Part shown: in pieces, positions 25,830 through 32,661 of the stretch
Layout of the letters: each line of letters opens with the position of its first letter
How positions within the stretch are numbered: the first letter of the stretch is position 1
Assembly (NCBI GenBank): GCA_002401955.1
Contig: NVUQ01000087.1
Span: 1-49,451, forward strand
Direction of reading: 5' to 3'
Source: Flavobacteriales bacterium
GTDB lineage: Bacteria > Bacteroidota > Bacteroidia > Flavobacteriales_E > Vicingaceae
DNA length: 49,451 nt
The notes under the pieces: model-generated
Seen by the model: the letters and a program-made list of their open reading frames with translations, nothing else
Database searches by the model: none
Told to the model about the DNA's origin: nothing
Program-made: the position numbers and the translations under genes

Positions 25830-26475
25830 ATTACGAAATGCTAACAAAAACTATATTTAATACGGAATTCCGCTACGGTAAACTCATACCTTTTATTTTT
25901 CAAGACTAGACCTAAAAAGAGTAATAAATTAAGTGACTTTTGTATGTTTTGTCTGTTCTGTAAAGGCTAGCTAATTCTGCCCACTAATTACCTAACCTTT
26001 ACAAATTCAAGCGTTCCATATGTTAGCCTAATCAGAATTCGAAGGTTTTATCGGAATAGCCAGAACCAAATTTATTTCGGTATATCGAGAACAAAAAAAG
26101 CTTATTATCCATACATTTTTTACTTCGTGGCTTTTGCTTTAGCAAAACGTACCCAGTAAAACTCAGTTCAAAACAATCAAATTGATAGCTTTTTCTCTTT
26201 ATTAAATCAATTTGTTGTTTTAGAAAAAATTATGGGGTTGCCTGAGTGAAACCATTTATACCAATAGAACCATTGAAACTGACACAATCTATTGAATAAA
26301 AAAAATAAAATTAGTTCGCAATAATATTTGCCTTAGACACAAAACAATAATAAAAATTACACAAAACCATACGCAAAGTTACCGTTAAATAGTTTATCAG
26401 AAAACATGTTGTTTTCTATATGAAATAAATGGTATTATTGCAGAATTAATATATATACTCTTTTAAATTAAAGTT
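25830..26475. other. Gene-free region
   Basis: 646 bp with no convincing gene. After TGCTAACAAA (25839) comes a 10-bp palindrome CGGAATTCCG (25863-25872). A 9-bp inverted repeat CAAATTGAT/ATCAATTTG lies at 26178-26214. The stops in all frames and the mix of short palindromes suggest remnants of former cassette ends; I can name nothing more. Confidence 0.55.
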
Positions 26476-26691
26476 ATGAAAAAAACATTACTAATTGCTG
26501 GTTTAATTACTACTACAGCAGTATTTAGTCAATCAAACGAAGCTGGAACAATTCACACAAATATTGGCATATCTCTAGATGGTACTTTTTGAAGTTTCTC
26601 ACACAAGGAATCCTATATAAGTATTGCTGGTGCGGAATTTGACTACAAAATTAAATCGGGTTTAGTCTTAAACTTAACTTTAAAGCAATAG
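26476..26691 (+). pseudogene. Truncated outer-membrane protein remnant
   Basis: It begins with an intact signal peptide (MKKTLLIAGLITTTAVFSQ) and a short beta-strand-like stretch, then hits TGA at 26590 after 38 codons. The same frame continues another 33 codons (SFSHKESYISIAGAEFDY...) to TAG at 26689. Exported beta-barrel proteins of Bacteroidota start this way but are 150 or more residues. It therefore looks like a barrel gene with an internal stop and a large internal loss. Confidence 0.6.
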
Positions 26692-26705
26692 ATTAACACC
26701 CCCAA

Positions 26706-26858
26706 ATCGTTAGATTCCCCGCAAGGGAAACATCCTGAAATTTGGTTTTTAAAAATAAAACAATTTCGATAGTCACGATAGCTATCGGGGCACAACTCTT
26801 GGCTAATCTATGTGTCAGCTAGCGGATACCGCCTTTCAAATCCCACACTACGCATAGC
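26706..26858. repeat. Intergenic repeat pair, copy 1 (shared with 32195-32323)
   Basis: First part 26706-26755: ATCGTTAGATTCCCC, with a small hairpin (TTCCC/GGGAA), then AAATTTGG. Second part 26816-26858: GCGGATACCGCC..., CACACTACGCA. Both parts recur in the same order after the gene at 31593, and the second also at 30871. They follow the ends of genes, so they may be 3' modules of mobile units. Confidence 0.7.
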
Positions 26859-26897
26859 TTAGCCTTATGTAGCATTTATTAAACACCACATAAAACA

Positions 26898-27581
26898 ATG
26901 ATGAGTATAGAAGAAATATTAAAACTTAATAAAAAAATTTCATTTAGAAGATTGGTGTATTCTAAATACAAATCCTCATGGGTGTTTATGGCTATTCTTC
27001 TTCTTGTAATTGGGATAATACTAATTATTTATTGGATACTTTCAGATTTTGATATTAAAAAAATATGGACGTTAATATTAGGTCTGATTTCTAGTTTTAT
27101 TACTGGCAAGCATTTATTTAATAAAAACACTAGAATAATAAAAAGATACTATAAGTATTCTTTACTTAAAAATGGAAACTGGAATTATACATCACTAATG
27201 AAAATTAGAAAGAAAACCATAAAAAGAGAACTGACAGGAAAAATTGATTTAACTAATGAAAACCTATTATTCATTATAGACTGCTTGAAAAAAGAATCGG
27301 AAATTCTGAAATTTAATTACTCATTGCTAATTAATGGAATTGTAATAATATCAAGTATGTATATAATTGCATATTTATGGAACTATGTAAATTATGCTAC
27401 TAATACGAATGATGACCCTGGAGCTTATAAAATAATTGCTGGAATTTCATTTCTGATTATTTCTATACTTATCTATATGGAATTTCTGATTTTTAGAGAA
27501 TCTATAATTTCTAGAAAAAGAAAAAAATATCGTTTAATAAGAGTGTTTGAGAATATCTATTTAGAAAAAAACGCTAAATAA
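26898..27581 (+). CDS. Membrane protein of unknown function, four predicted helices
   Basis: 227 residues with hydrophobic helices at about 29-50, 56-72, 141-161 and 176-196, arranged as two hairpins around a basic cytoplasmic-type loop (IIKRYYKYSLLKNGNW, KIRKKTIKRELTGK). The ends are Lys/Arg-rich. No family recognised. It lies alone between a repeat pair upstream (26706-26858) and the 115-bp element at 27683. TATGTAGCATTTATTAAA just upstream recalls the other cassette-edge motifs. Start ambiguity: the first two codons are both Met. Confidence 0.65.
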   Translation: MMSIEEILKLNKKISFRRLVYSKYKSSWVFMAILLLVIGIILIIYWILSDFDIKKIWTLILGLISSFITGKHLFNKNTRIIKRYYKYSLLKNGNWNYTSLMKIRKKTIKRELTGKIDLTNENLLFIIDCLKKESEILKFNYSLLINGIVIISSMYIIAYLWNYVNYATNTNDDPGAYKIIAGISFLIISILIYMEFLIFRESIISRKRKKYRLIRVFENIYLEKNAK

Positions 27582-27682
27582 CAATGGCTATAATTAAACA
27601 GTTTTTGGTGATTAAGCCAATTTTAGAGCTTTTAACTAAGTTCGCCAATACTTTAATTTAGCTCGCCACTGTTTCATTAGTT

Positions 27683-27797
27683 ATACTAAATTAATTTCAA
27701 AACACCCTAAAAGGTGTATTGTATAATGCCAATAGATAACCAAAGCCAGAGAATGAGAGTAACGAAATTATCGGGCATTTTGATTACAAATCGGTAT
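27683..27797. mobile_element. 115-bp palindromic (MITE-like) element, copy 2
   Basis: Same length and core as the copy at 20042, with shared AATCAAAGCCAGAG-like core and GAGTAACGAAATTAT. Its left end is diverged (ATACTAAATTAATT) and its right end is AAATCGGTAT. Confidence 0.8.
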
Positions 27798-27823
27798 TAA
27801 TCTTTAAATGAAAAATAAATGGT

Positions 27824-27910
27824 GTAAGATTTTGTAATGCCCTTATTTCATAATGTAAGATTTTGTAATACAATTTTATACAGACGACTAAGTGCTTATC
27901 TGTAATGTTG
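27824..27910 (+). promoter_or_regulatory. Paired direct-repeat promoter module, copy C
   Basis: Two identical boxes, GTAAGATTTTGTAAT, at 27824 and 27855 (31 bp apart). Nine bp later comes TACAGA (27879-27884), a variant of TAGTGG, then 18 bp, then TAATGTTG (27903-27910). Drives the gene at 28093. Confidence 0.72.
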
Positions 27911-28092
27911 TACACTATTGAATACTATTGTAAATTATCGCGAATACAAATAAAGGAACCCAATATTAAAACTGCTTTGGATTTTAAAGAGAATTAACAA
28001 TAGATATGTTGTTAAGACAATAGAAATTTATACAAAAAAAGCAACAAACTTAAAACAATTGAAATATTAAAATTGAAGAAAAACCAACGATA

Positions 28093-28713
28093 ATGGGAAT
28101 AGGATTCGTCACACTAATTAATTTTGTAGCAATATTCAATTTTAGCTGTATCCTTTCTGTTATATCTGGAGTTTTGACTTATTTCATTTCCAACAAAAAC
28201 AAAAAGAAACGTAAAATGTTTCTTTCAATTATTACACCATTTCAAGCTCTTTATTCTTTTTATATAATAATGCTGATTGGTTCAATGTTTATTTCAGAGA
28301 CAAAGAATGTAGACATTGGAATTGGAGACTATTGGCATGTACCTTTAAGCAAATCCTATCAATTATCAATAATTGACATTAGCGAGCTCGCATATATAGA
28401 ATATAATGGAAACTCTATTTTTAGTGAAGTTTCTCATCTACAATTAACTGACAACAATATCTACGGCAGAAACAATAAAAACGAATACTTTTACATAAAC
28501 CTGACAGACAATATATCCCAAACATATTTAAGCGAAAGTGAATTAAAAAAGAAAGAAAATATAGCTAAATTAGAATTACAGGAAACCCAGAAATTTTACA
28601 ATGATCGTAAATGGGAAATTACTAAAACACCAATCATATTAACTTTAATAGTTTCAGTAATACTAACTATTTTAGGTGTTCTAATTTTCTGTAGACTAGT
28701 ATTATATGACTGA
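28093..28713 (+). CDS. Membrane protein of unknown function
   Basis: 206 residues. Two N-terminal helices (about 8-32 and 48-68), a polar domain of about 100 residues (YQLSIIDISELAYIEYNG..., HLQLTDNNIYGRNNKNEYFYINL) that looks beta-rich, and a C-terminal helix (about 178-202). No family recognised. It is the only gene behind promoter module C. Confidence 0.65.
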   Translation: MGIGFVTLINFVAIFNFSCILSVISGVLTYFISNKNKKKRKMFLSIITPFQALYSFYIIMLIGSMFISETKNVDIGIGDYWHVPLSKSYQLSIIDISELAYIEYNGNSIFSEVSHLQLTDNNIYGRNNKNEYFYINLTDNISQTYLSESELKKKENIAKLELQETQKFYNDRKWEITKTPIILTLIVSVILTILGVLIFCRLVLYD

Positions 28714-29229
28714 AACATTAGATTAGGAAAGAAGAATTCTCAAAAAAGTTTTCCCTACTAATTTTAAAGGAGGTTTGTTTTTTATTCCTCTAAATCGATG
28801 TAATCTTGTTAATATCTTATCAACAAAGTTATGCAACAAGCACATCGTTTATATTTCACATTGTTTTAGTAAAATTATTTAAATAACCAAAGTTTAAAAG
28901 GATAACATATAATATAAGAATCAATGCTCTAATAAACGTTTAAAAAAATATACTTCTATTTTTATATAGGTAATTCTACGTAAAATGGTACTAATCAACC
29001 TCAATAATAGCGTTAGTTGATTTTTGATTTCTTACTTTTAATAAAAATCAACCTTCTTTAAGCTAAAGGTAATAAAAAAACAAAGGCTCTTAGACATACT
29101 TACGTTGTAGCAAATTATTCACATCACCAAACCGAGATTAATTTATACAGATAACGTGAATATTTTTGAGGATTTATAAAATTAAAAAAATGACGTTGGT
29201 CAAAATTAAAACAAACCATAACCAATATT
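28714..29229. other. Gene-free region upstream of the PP2C gene
   Basis: 516 bp. It holds a perfect 10-bp inverted repeat GTTGATTTTT (29016-29025)/AAAAATCAAC (29043-29052) and a -7 box at 29161. A short ORF (29190-29246) overlaps the next gene's start out of frame. Nothing else is recognisable. Confidence 0.6.
29161..29168 (+). promoter_or_regulatory. -7 box TATTTTTG for the PAS-PP2C gene
   Basis: A perfect TAnnTTTG match 61 bp before the ATG at 29230. No clear -33 element. Confidence 0.5.
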
Positions 29230-30687
29230 ATGCTGCAAATTTATAAAACATTTTACCAAAATGCAGTAGAAGGAATGATAGTTGCCAATGGTATAGGGAT
29301 TATTGAATTGGTCAATCCAAGTTTGCTGGAGATGTTTAACTATAAAGAGCATGAATTATTAGGGCAACCCATAGAAATTTTGGTTCCATATTTTTTCAAA
29401 GGAAAAAATCAAAAACACAAAGAAAGATACACACTTAAAAATGAAGAAAGAAAAAAAGAGGGGGAAGTAAGGAGTTTAATAGGACATAGAAAAGATCAGT
29501 CTCAATTTCCTATAGAAATTAGATTCAATTATTGTTATATGGAGGAAGATCTAAAATCAATTACTACTGTAACAGATATCACAAAGATAGTCAAACCCCA
29601 ACATGACTTTCAAGAATTAAACACAAAACTAGACCGTATAGTAAAGATAAGAACTAAAGAAATAGAAGCACAAAAAGAACAAGCATTAAAACAAAATCAG
29701 AAAATTAAATCGCAAAACCAAAAAATAGAAGTGCAAAAAAATCAAGCAATTGCTCAAAAGGAACAGGCAATTGCTCAGAAAGAAAAAATAGAAGTGCAAA
29801 AAGAACAAGCACTAAAACAAAATCAGGAAATTAAATCTCAAAAAGAAAAAATAGAAGCACAAAAAGAACAGGCTTTAATTAAAAATCAGGAAATAAAAGA
29901 CAGCATATACTACGCCCAACGATTACAAAATGCAACTTTACCCTCTTTTAAAGAAGTAAACAAATACATCCCCAACCACTTTATATACTTTAAGGCCAAA
30001 GATGTAGTAAGTGGAGATTTTTATTGGTTCGAGCAATTAAACGACACTTCTTATTTCGCTGCTGCTGATTGTACTGGGCATGGTGTTCCTGGTGCTATAT
30101 TAAGTGTGATTTGTTCTAATGCACTCAATAGGTCAATAAAAGAATTTGGCATTACAGAACCTTCTAAAATACTCGATAAAACGCGAGAACTCGTGATAGA
30201 AACTTTTGCCAAAAGCGGAGAAGATGTTAAAGATGGGATGGATATTGCCATGTGTGCATTTAAAGAGAAAAAGGTGATTTACTCAGGAGCCAACAACCCT
30301 TTGTGGATTGTGCGTAAAACCGATTTAATTACCGAAGATCAAAAAGTAGAAAGAAGTACCATTATAAACAATGGCCTTTCTTTAATAGAACACAAATCCA
30401 ATAAACAACCTATTGGCCTTTATGCAGGGATGAAAGATTTTACCCAAGAAGAAATTGACTTACATCCTGGTGATACTCTTTACTTCTTTACAGATGGTTT
30501 TGCCGATCAATTTGGAGGTGAGAAAGGAAAGAAATTCAAGTACAAACCATTTAAACGATTCTTAATTGACTTGCAAACAAAACCAATCAATGAACGAGCA
30601 CAACTCATTTCAGATTCATTCGAAAATTGGAGAGGTGAACTCGATCAGATTGATGATGTTTGTGTGATAGGCGTTGAAATTGAATAA
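29230..30687 (+). CDS. PAS - coiled coil - SpoIIE/PP2C-type serine phosphatase
   Basis: 485 residues, cytoplasmic. PAS domain about 5-115 (GMIVANGIGIIELVNPSLLEMFNY, then LLGQPIEILVP). Coiled coil about 130-225 made of QKEQALKQNQ/IKSQKEKIEA-type repeats. SpoIIE-like PP2C domain about 230-485: the DSIYYAQRLQNATLP entry helix, KDVVSGDFYWFE, metal site ADCTGHGVPGA, VKDGMDIAMC and FFTDGFADQFGG. Such proteins dephosphorylate Ser/Thr in response to a signal sensed by the PAS domain; the target is unknown and no partner-switching genes lie beside it. Better conserved than its accessory neighbours. Confidence 0.88.
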   Translation: MLQIYKTFYQNAVEGMIVANGIGIIELVNPSLLEMFNYKEHELLGQPIEILVPYFFKGKNQKHKERYTLKNEERKKEGEVRSLIGHRKDQSQFPIEIRFNYCYMEEDLKSITTVTDITKIVKPQHDFQELNTKLDRIVKIRTKEIEAQKEQALKQNQKIKSQNQKIEVQKNQAIAQKEQAIAQKEKIEVQKEQALKQNQEIKSQKEKIEAQKEQALIKNQEIKDSIYYAQRLQNATLPSFKEVNKYIPNHFIYFKAKDVVSGDFYWFEQLNDTSYFAAADCTGHGVPGAILSVICSNALNRSIKEFGITEPSKILDKTRELVIETFAKSGEDVKDGMDIAMCAFKEKKVIYSGANNPLWIVRKTDLITEDQKVERSTIINNGLSLIEHKSNKQPIGLYAGMKDFTQEEIDLHPGDTLYFFTDGFADQFGGEKGKKFKYKPFKRFLIDLQTKPINERAQLISDSFENWRGELDQIDDVCVIGVEIE

Positions 30688-30870
30688 AACTGAATTTCAA
30701 TTTTCTGAACGGACTATGTTACAACATAAAATAACTTAACACGCTATATAATATATCTTGTAACTAGCCTGTTAGCTTTATTACACTCGCGGAAGTTATT
30801 CCATAATTTTTACTATTGCTTTTTAAGATCAAATTAGTAGGCTGCTCCCGATTGGTTTACTACTCATCGC

Positions 30871-30913
30871 CAGCTTGCGGATACCGCTTTTCAAATTCCA
30901 CACTACGCAAAGC
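30871..30913. repeat. Intergenic repeat, second part only
   Basis: CAGCTTGCGGATACCGCTTT... matches 32281-32323 almost exactly and 26816-26858 closely. The first part seen in the other two copies is not recognisable here. Confidence 0.75.
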
Positions 30914-30993
30914 CAGTACGTTAACTTTCCAATTATTCATAAGCTAATATTTAAAAAACAATCAAAACTTATTTCGGGGAAAACAATTTGCTT

Positions 30994-31108
30994 ATACCAA
31001 CCTAATTTTAATACACCCAACAATGGTTTTTGTATAATGCCAATAGATAATCAAAGCCAGAGAATGAGTATTACGAAATTATCGGGTATTTCGATTACAA
31101 ATAGGTAA
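30994..31108. mobile_element. 115-bp palindromic (MITE-like) element, copy 3
   Basis: ATACCAACCTAATTTT... to ...AAATAGGTA. The flanks (AACAATTTGCTT on the left, AATCCTTAAATAAA on the right) are contiguous at 21164-21187 as AACAATTTGTTTAATCCTT, which is the empty version of this site. Confidence 0.82.
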
Positions 31109-31146
31109 ATCCTTAAATAAAAAATAAACGTGTATAAATACACGGT

Positions 31147-31233
31147 GTAATATTTTGTAATAACCATGTTTCATAATGTAAGATTTTGTAATACTACTCC
31201 CTAGTGGCGTCTAAGTGTTTTTCTGTAATCTTA
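31147..31233 (+). promoter_or_regulatory. Paired direct-repeat promoter module, copy D
   Basis: GTAATATTTTGTAAT (31147) and GTAAGATTTTGTAAT (31178) are 31 bp apart. Nine bp later comes TAGTGG (31202-31207), then 18 bp, then TAATCTTA (31226-31233). Drives the gene at 31593. Confidence 0.72.
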
Positions 31234-31592
31234 TAAAGAATCACTAAGACAAGAATATGAGTAGCTTAGGATTGCTACACGTAATCCGTAAGCTAACGAG
31301 ATAGTAAACTTGGAAGACATCTAGACTCACTCACAGCTCCCTAATACTCATATTGTTGTAACATCGTTTTGATGTGTCTCTAATAATTGTACAATAAAAA
31401 TTATGGGAAACACGATTAAAAATACTTTGGATTCTAAAAAAAACAAGCAATAACTGAGTTATGAAGACAAAGAAATTTATACCCAAATGCAACAACGAAC
31501 CTTAAAACAATTGAACTATTTAAGTAAAACCATAGTTGGATAGGTAACACAAGTGTTATACATTCAATTAATTTAACCTTATTAACCAAATT

Positions 31593-32147
31593 ATGAAAAG
31601 AATAGAAATTTATAAAAGTAAGAAGAAGTCAATAATGTTGTTAATTATCTCAATAGCATTTGTTGCGTTAGGGATTTGGCTACTATTGGAAGTGGATAAT
31701 TTTACAGGATGGCGAGCTGGCAATCCAATATTCACCTGTGAACTAGGTATTTCTTCAATTCTATTCTTTGGACTAGGAATATTTGTAGGAATAAAAAGAC
31801 TCATCAAATCTGAAATCGTTCTGATTATTGACTCTATTGGACTTAATGCAAACCCCAAAAAGTCGCTAACAGAATTTATAAAATGGGGCGATATACTTGG
31901 CTTTGAAGAAATTAAAATACAGAGTAGAAGATTACTCATTATCGATGTGAAAAACCCTGAATATTGGTTTGAAAAAGAGACAAACTCAATCAGAAAGGAA
32001 ATGATGAGGTTTAATATCAATTATTATAATTCACCTTTCAACATTGGTCCATCTGATCTTAATATTAGTTCTTATGAATTGAATAAAAAATTGAATAGTT
32101 ACCTCGAAAAATATAAAACCTATCTAGAACAAGGTAATAGCAAATAG
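31593..32147 (+). CDS. STM3941-family-like membrane protein
   Basis: 184 residues. It starts with IEIYKSKKKSIMLLIISIAFVALGIWLLL, a basic stretch then a membrane helix, with a second helix near 48-68 (ISSILFFGLGIFVGIKRL). A PH-like strand region follows (VLIIDSIGLNANP, FIKWGDILGFEEI). This is the pattern of the STM3941 family of small membrane proteins of unknown function. The C-terminus is charged and helical. It stands alone behind promoter module D; copies of the intergenic repeats follow its stop. Confidence 0.72.
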   Translation: MKRIEIYKSKKKSIMLLIISIAFVALGIWLLLEVDNFTGWRAGNPIFTCELGISSILFFGLGIFVGIKRLIKSEIVLIIDSIGLNANPKKSLTEFIKWGDILGFEEIKIQSRRLLIIDVKNPEYWFEKETNSIRKEMMRFNINYYNSPFNIGPSDLNISSYELNKKLNSYLEKYKTYLEQGNSK

Positions 32148-32194
32148 GCTTGGTTGGCTTCTAAGAATTCAGTACTATTTACTAACAACTCTTA

Positions 32195-32323
32195 ATCGTT
32201 AGATTACCCACAAGGGAAATATTATAAAATTTGGCTTATAAAAATGAATAAAATATAAACTCTTGGCTACATGAATCCGCCAGCTTGCGGATACCGCTTT
32301 TCAAACTCCACACTACAAAGAGC
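32195..32323. repeat. Intergenic repeat pair, copy 2
   Basis: Part 1 (32195-32250: ATCGTTAGATTACCC, CAAGGGAAA, AAATTTGG) and part 2 (32281-32323: GCGGATACCGCTTTTC) are in the same order as at 26706-26858. Here they lie 48 bp after the stop of the STM3941-like gene. Confidence 0.75.
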
Positions 32324-32340
32324 TGAGGCATTAACCTCTA

Positions 32341-32377
32341 ACACCAATTTAATTTCAAAACACCCAACATTGTTTTT
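32341..32377. mobile_element. Truncated left end of the 115-bp palindromic element
   Basis: ACACCAATTTAATTTC and CACCCAACATTG match the left third of the 115-bp element; the rest is lost. The 12 bp before it (GCATTAACCTCT) also match the DNA just before copy 1 at 20042. Confidence 0.6.
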
Positions 32378-32450
32378 AGATTCTCTATCGGTAAAATTTA
32401 TTTTACTATTAAAAACACACACAATAATGTAATACTTCTATTTTTATAGA

Positions 32451-32458
32451 TATATTTG
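32451..32458 (+). promoter_or_regulatory. -7 box TATATTTG of the arginine operon
   Basis: A perfect TAnnTTTG match. The predicted transcript start, near 32465, is only a few bases before the leader-peptide ATG at 32469, so the leader would be almost leaderless. No -33 TTTG is visible. Confidence 0.65.
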
Positions 32459-32468
32459 CACTCTTAAA

Positions 32469-32576
32469 ATGAATACACAAAGTAAATATCCATCCACTTT
32501 AAAGCAACTTTCTGTTGTTGATGGAATTACTTTATCTTCTCCAGTAAGGAGAAATAGTAGACCCAACAGGGTCTAA
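32469..32576 (+). CDS. Arginine-rich leader peptide (attenuator candidate)
   Basis: A 35-codon ORF that starts right after the predicted promoter and precedes the arginine biosynthesis operon by 85 bp. Its Arg codons (27, 28, 31 and 34: AGG, AGA, AGA, AGG) all fall in the last nine sense codons (PVRRNSRPNRV), while the first 26 codons have none. The Arg codons overlap two RNA hairpins. This is the classic layout of a leader peptide whose ribosome stalls when charged tRNA-Arg is short. I know of no named family; the call rests on position and codon content. Confidence 0.6.
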   Translation: MNTQSKYPSTLKQLSVVDGITLSSPVRRNSRPNRV

Positions 32577-32604
32577 ATATTTTATGCGGAGCTACGTGCT
32601 CTGC
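32537..32604 (+). promoter_or_regulatory. Hairpins in the arginine operon leader
   Basis: Three hairpins: TTCTCC/GGAGAA (32537-32553); TAGACCC/GGGTCTA (32558-32575), a perfect 7-bp stem followed by AATATTTTA; and GCGGAGC/GCTCTGC (32586-32604, with one G-T pair). The first two lie inside the leader ORF across its Arg codons, so a stalled ribosome would change which ones form. None has a long T-run, so control could act on translation as well as termination. Confidence 0.55.
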
Positions 32605-32661
32605 CGTCTCAATAAATACATCTCGTAAATCACATTTTTAACAAAGGTTAATTCTTTTGAA

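Larger units (their letters stand above)
27582..28092. other. Intergenic region with palindromic element, promoter module C and leader
   Basis: 511 bp. It contains the 115-bp element (27683-27797), the paired-repeat promoter (27824-27910) and a leader of about 175 nt. The leader shares CTTTGGATT...TAAAGA, AAGACAATAGAAATTTATAC and TTAAAACAATTGAA with the leader before 31593. Confidence 0.75.
30688..31592. other. Long repeat-rich intergenic region
   Basis: 905 bp without a supported gene. In order: an intergenic repeat (30871-30913, GCGGATACCGCTTTTC...), a stretch shared with 21116-21173 (ATCAAAACTTAT, AACAATTTG), the 115-bp element (30994-31108), promoter module D (31147-31233) and a leader of about 350 nt. 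The leader has a 14-codon ORF (31461-31505) that is not conserved in other copies. Confidence 0.75.

Noticed and set aside
28949..28965. A 17-bp match (ATACTTCTATTTTTATA) with 32432-32448 near the arginine promoter
   Set aside because: It is very AT-rich, and such matches are expected by chance in a 49-kb AT-rich window; no other similarity flanks it.
21857..30687. A partner-switching system (HATPase at 21857, PP2C at 29230, STAS-like at 47784)
   Set aside because: The ATPase domain is of the kinase type, the STAS match is weak and lacks Ser, and the genes are 7-26 kb apart.
30875..31108. A 77-codon open frame across the intergenic repeats
   Set aside because: It is made of the repeat at 30871 and the 115-bp palindromic element; other copies of those repeats do not keep the frame. 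It is not a gene.
19939..32468. A tRNA or integrase gene marking an integrative element
   Set aside because: I found no tRNA-like T-arm or recombinase motif in the block on either strand.
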